From positions 2,176,152 to 2,240,151 of the forward strand of contig NC_067197.1 of assembly GCF_000699445.3 (NCBI RefSeq): 64,000 bases of DNA, given 5' to 3'. This document shows, in pieces, positions 63,826 through 64,000 of this stretch; positions within the stretch are counted from its first letter, which is position 1, and every line of letters starts with the position of its first letter. The notes under the pieces are model-generated. The model was given only the letters and a program-made list of their open reading frames with translations. It did no database searches and was not told the DNA's origin. The translations under genes and the position numbers were made by a program. This DNA comes from Schistosoma haematobium. Its lineage: Eukaryota > Platyhelminthes > Trematoda > Strigeidida > Schistosomatidae.

Positions 63826-63924
63826 CTATAATTGTAAAAAGAAATCAAAATATTCAGTGAATACAAATGGTAAATGGATTTCTATTCGTTTATTCACATT
63901 GTCAAATTACTTCAAGTAAATTAT

Positions 63925-64000
63925 CAGAAAGGGGGGATTTTTCTGGAGATTTCTAGTAATTTTATACTTCAATTCATCAATCAATTAAAGTTAGACCATT
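63925..64000 (-). repeat. Family A SINE tail, cut by the window edge
   Basis: ggagatttctagtaatttta then caattaaagttagacca, the minus-strand tail of family A. Confidence 0.7.

Larger units (their letters stand above)
61795..63395 (+). pseudogene. RTE (SR2-like) non-LTR retrotransposon, reverse transcriptase to 3' end, interrupted
   Basis: This is the best RTE copy in the window. 61795-61920 holds RT words ([20 protein letters not shown]). After a 245-base insert the RT goes on ([37 protein letters not shown], with a stop at the dash), then an open frame at 62517-63011 with [20 protein letters not shown] (the catalytic ADD box) and [20 protein letters not shown]. The tail frames close [16 protein letters not shown] and end in (GTAA)n. 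The catalytic box survives, but several stops make the whole inactive. It is antisense to the host gene. Confidence 0.88.

Noticed and set aside
62585..63205. 206-codon minus-strand open frame, the longest in the window
   Set aside because: It runs antisense through the RTE reverse transcriptase region, and its residue content shows no domain. The plus frames carry the real signal.
1..64000. CRISPR arrays, operons, ribosome binding sites, riboswitches or prokaryotic terminators
   Set aside because: The window is a spliced animal locus. The regular repeats are microsatellites and dispersed SINEs.

Overview
The window comes from an animal genome, most likely a blood fluke of the genus Schistosoma. 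It is AT-rich and gene-poor, and it is packed with element types typical of schistosomes: SINEs carrying hammerhead ribozymes (one family has the S. mansoni Sm-alpha layout), RTE-type (SR2-like) and CR1-type (SR1-like) non-LTR retrotransposons, Penelope-like elements, Merlin DNA transposons and gypsy-type LTR debris. The species cannot be fixed from sequence alone. There are no prokaryotic genes, CRISPR arrays or operons.

One host gene is evident. It lies on the minus strand across almost the whole window and is cut off at both ends. I could place 23 exons (4,982 coding bases, 1,660 codons) between 63825 and 4363. All splice phases agree and no stop codon interrupts the frame. The product is a long array of immunoglobulin-like domains with many N-glycosylation sequons, so it is an extracellular matrix or cell-surface protein of the perlecan/hemicentin kind. 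Most domains are coded by a short exon (A-B strands and first cysteine) followed by a long exon (tryptophan core and second cysteine). Every domain boundary is a phase-1 intron. The last domains (left end) are more canonical I-set domains, with internal introns of phase 0 or 2.

The exons make up about 8% of the span; the rest is intron filled with repeats. Family A is a tRNA-headed SINE with a hammerhead whose stem III is CGGCCG. Family B is Sm-alpha-like. Family C is a tRNA-headed SINE with a second hammerhead type (stem III CCCGGG) and a long foldback at its 5' end. Family D is a roughly 520-bp repeat ending in (AAAT)n, with two almost identical copies 5.3 kb apart. Families E, F and H are shorter repeats that I do not recognise. 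RTE 3' ends occur on both strands, and the most complete RTE copy (61795-63395) is split by a small palindromic insert with a Penelope-type hammerhead. Merlin copies lie at 14535, 26650 and 38490, and a Merlin-derived foldback with telomere-like TTAGGG repeats lies at 58005-58665.

The most unusual points are: four separate hammerhead lineages in the introns of one gene; loss of the whole cysteine-tryptophan-cysteine core in one Ig domain coded by two separate exons; and the telomere-like foldback.
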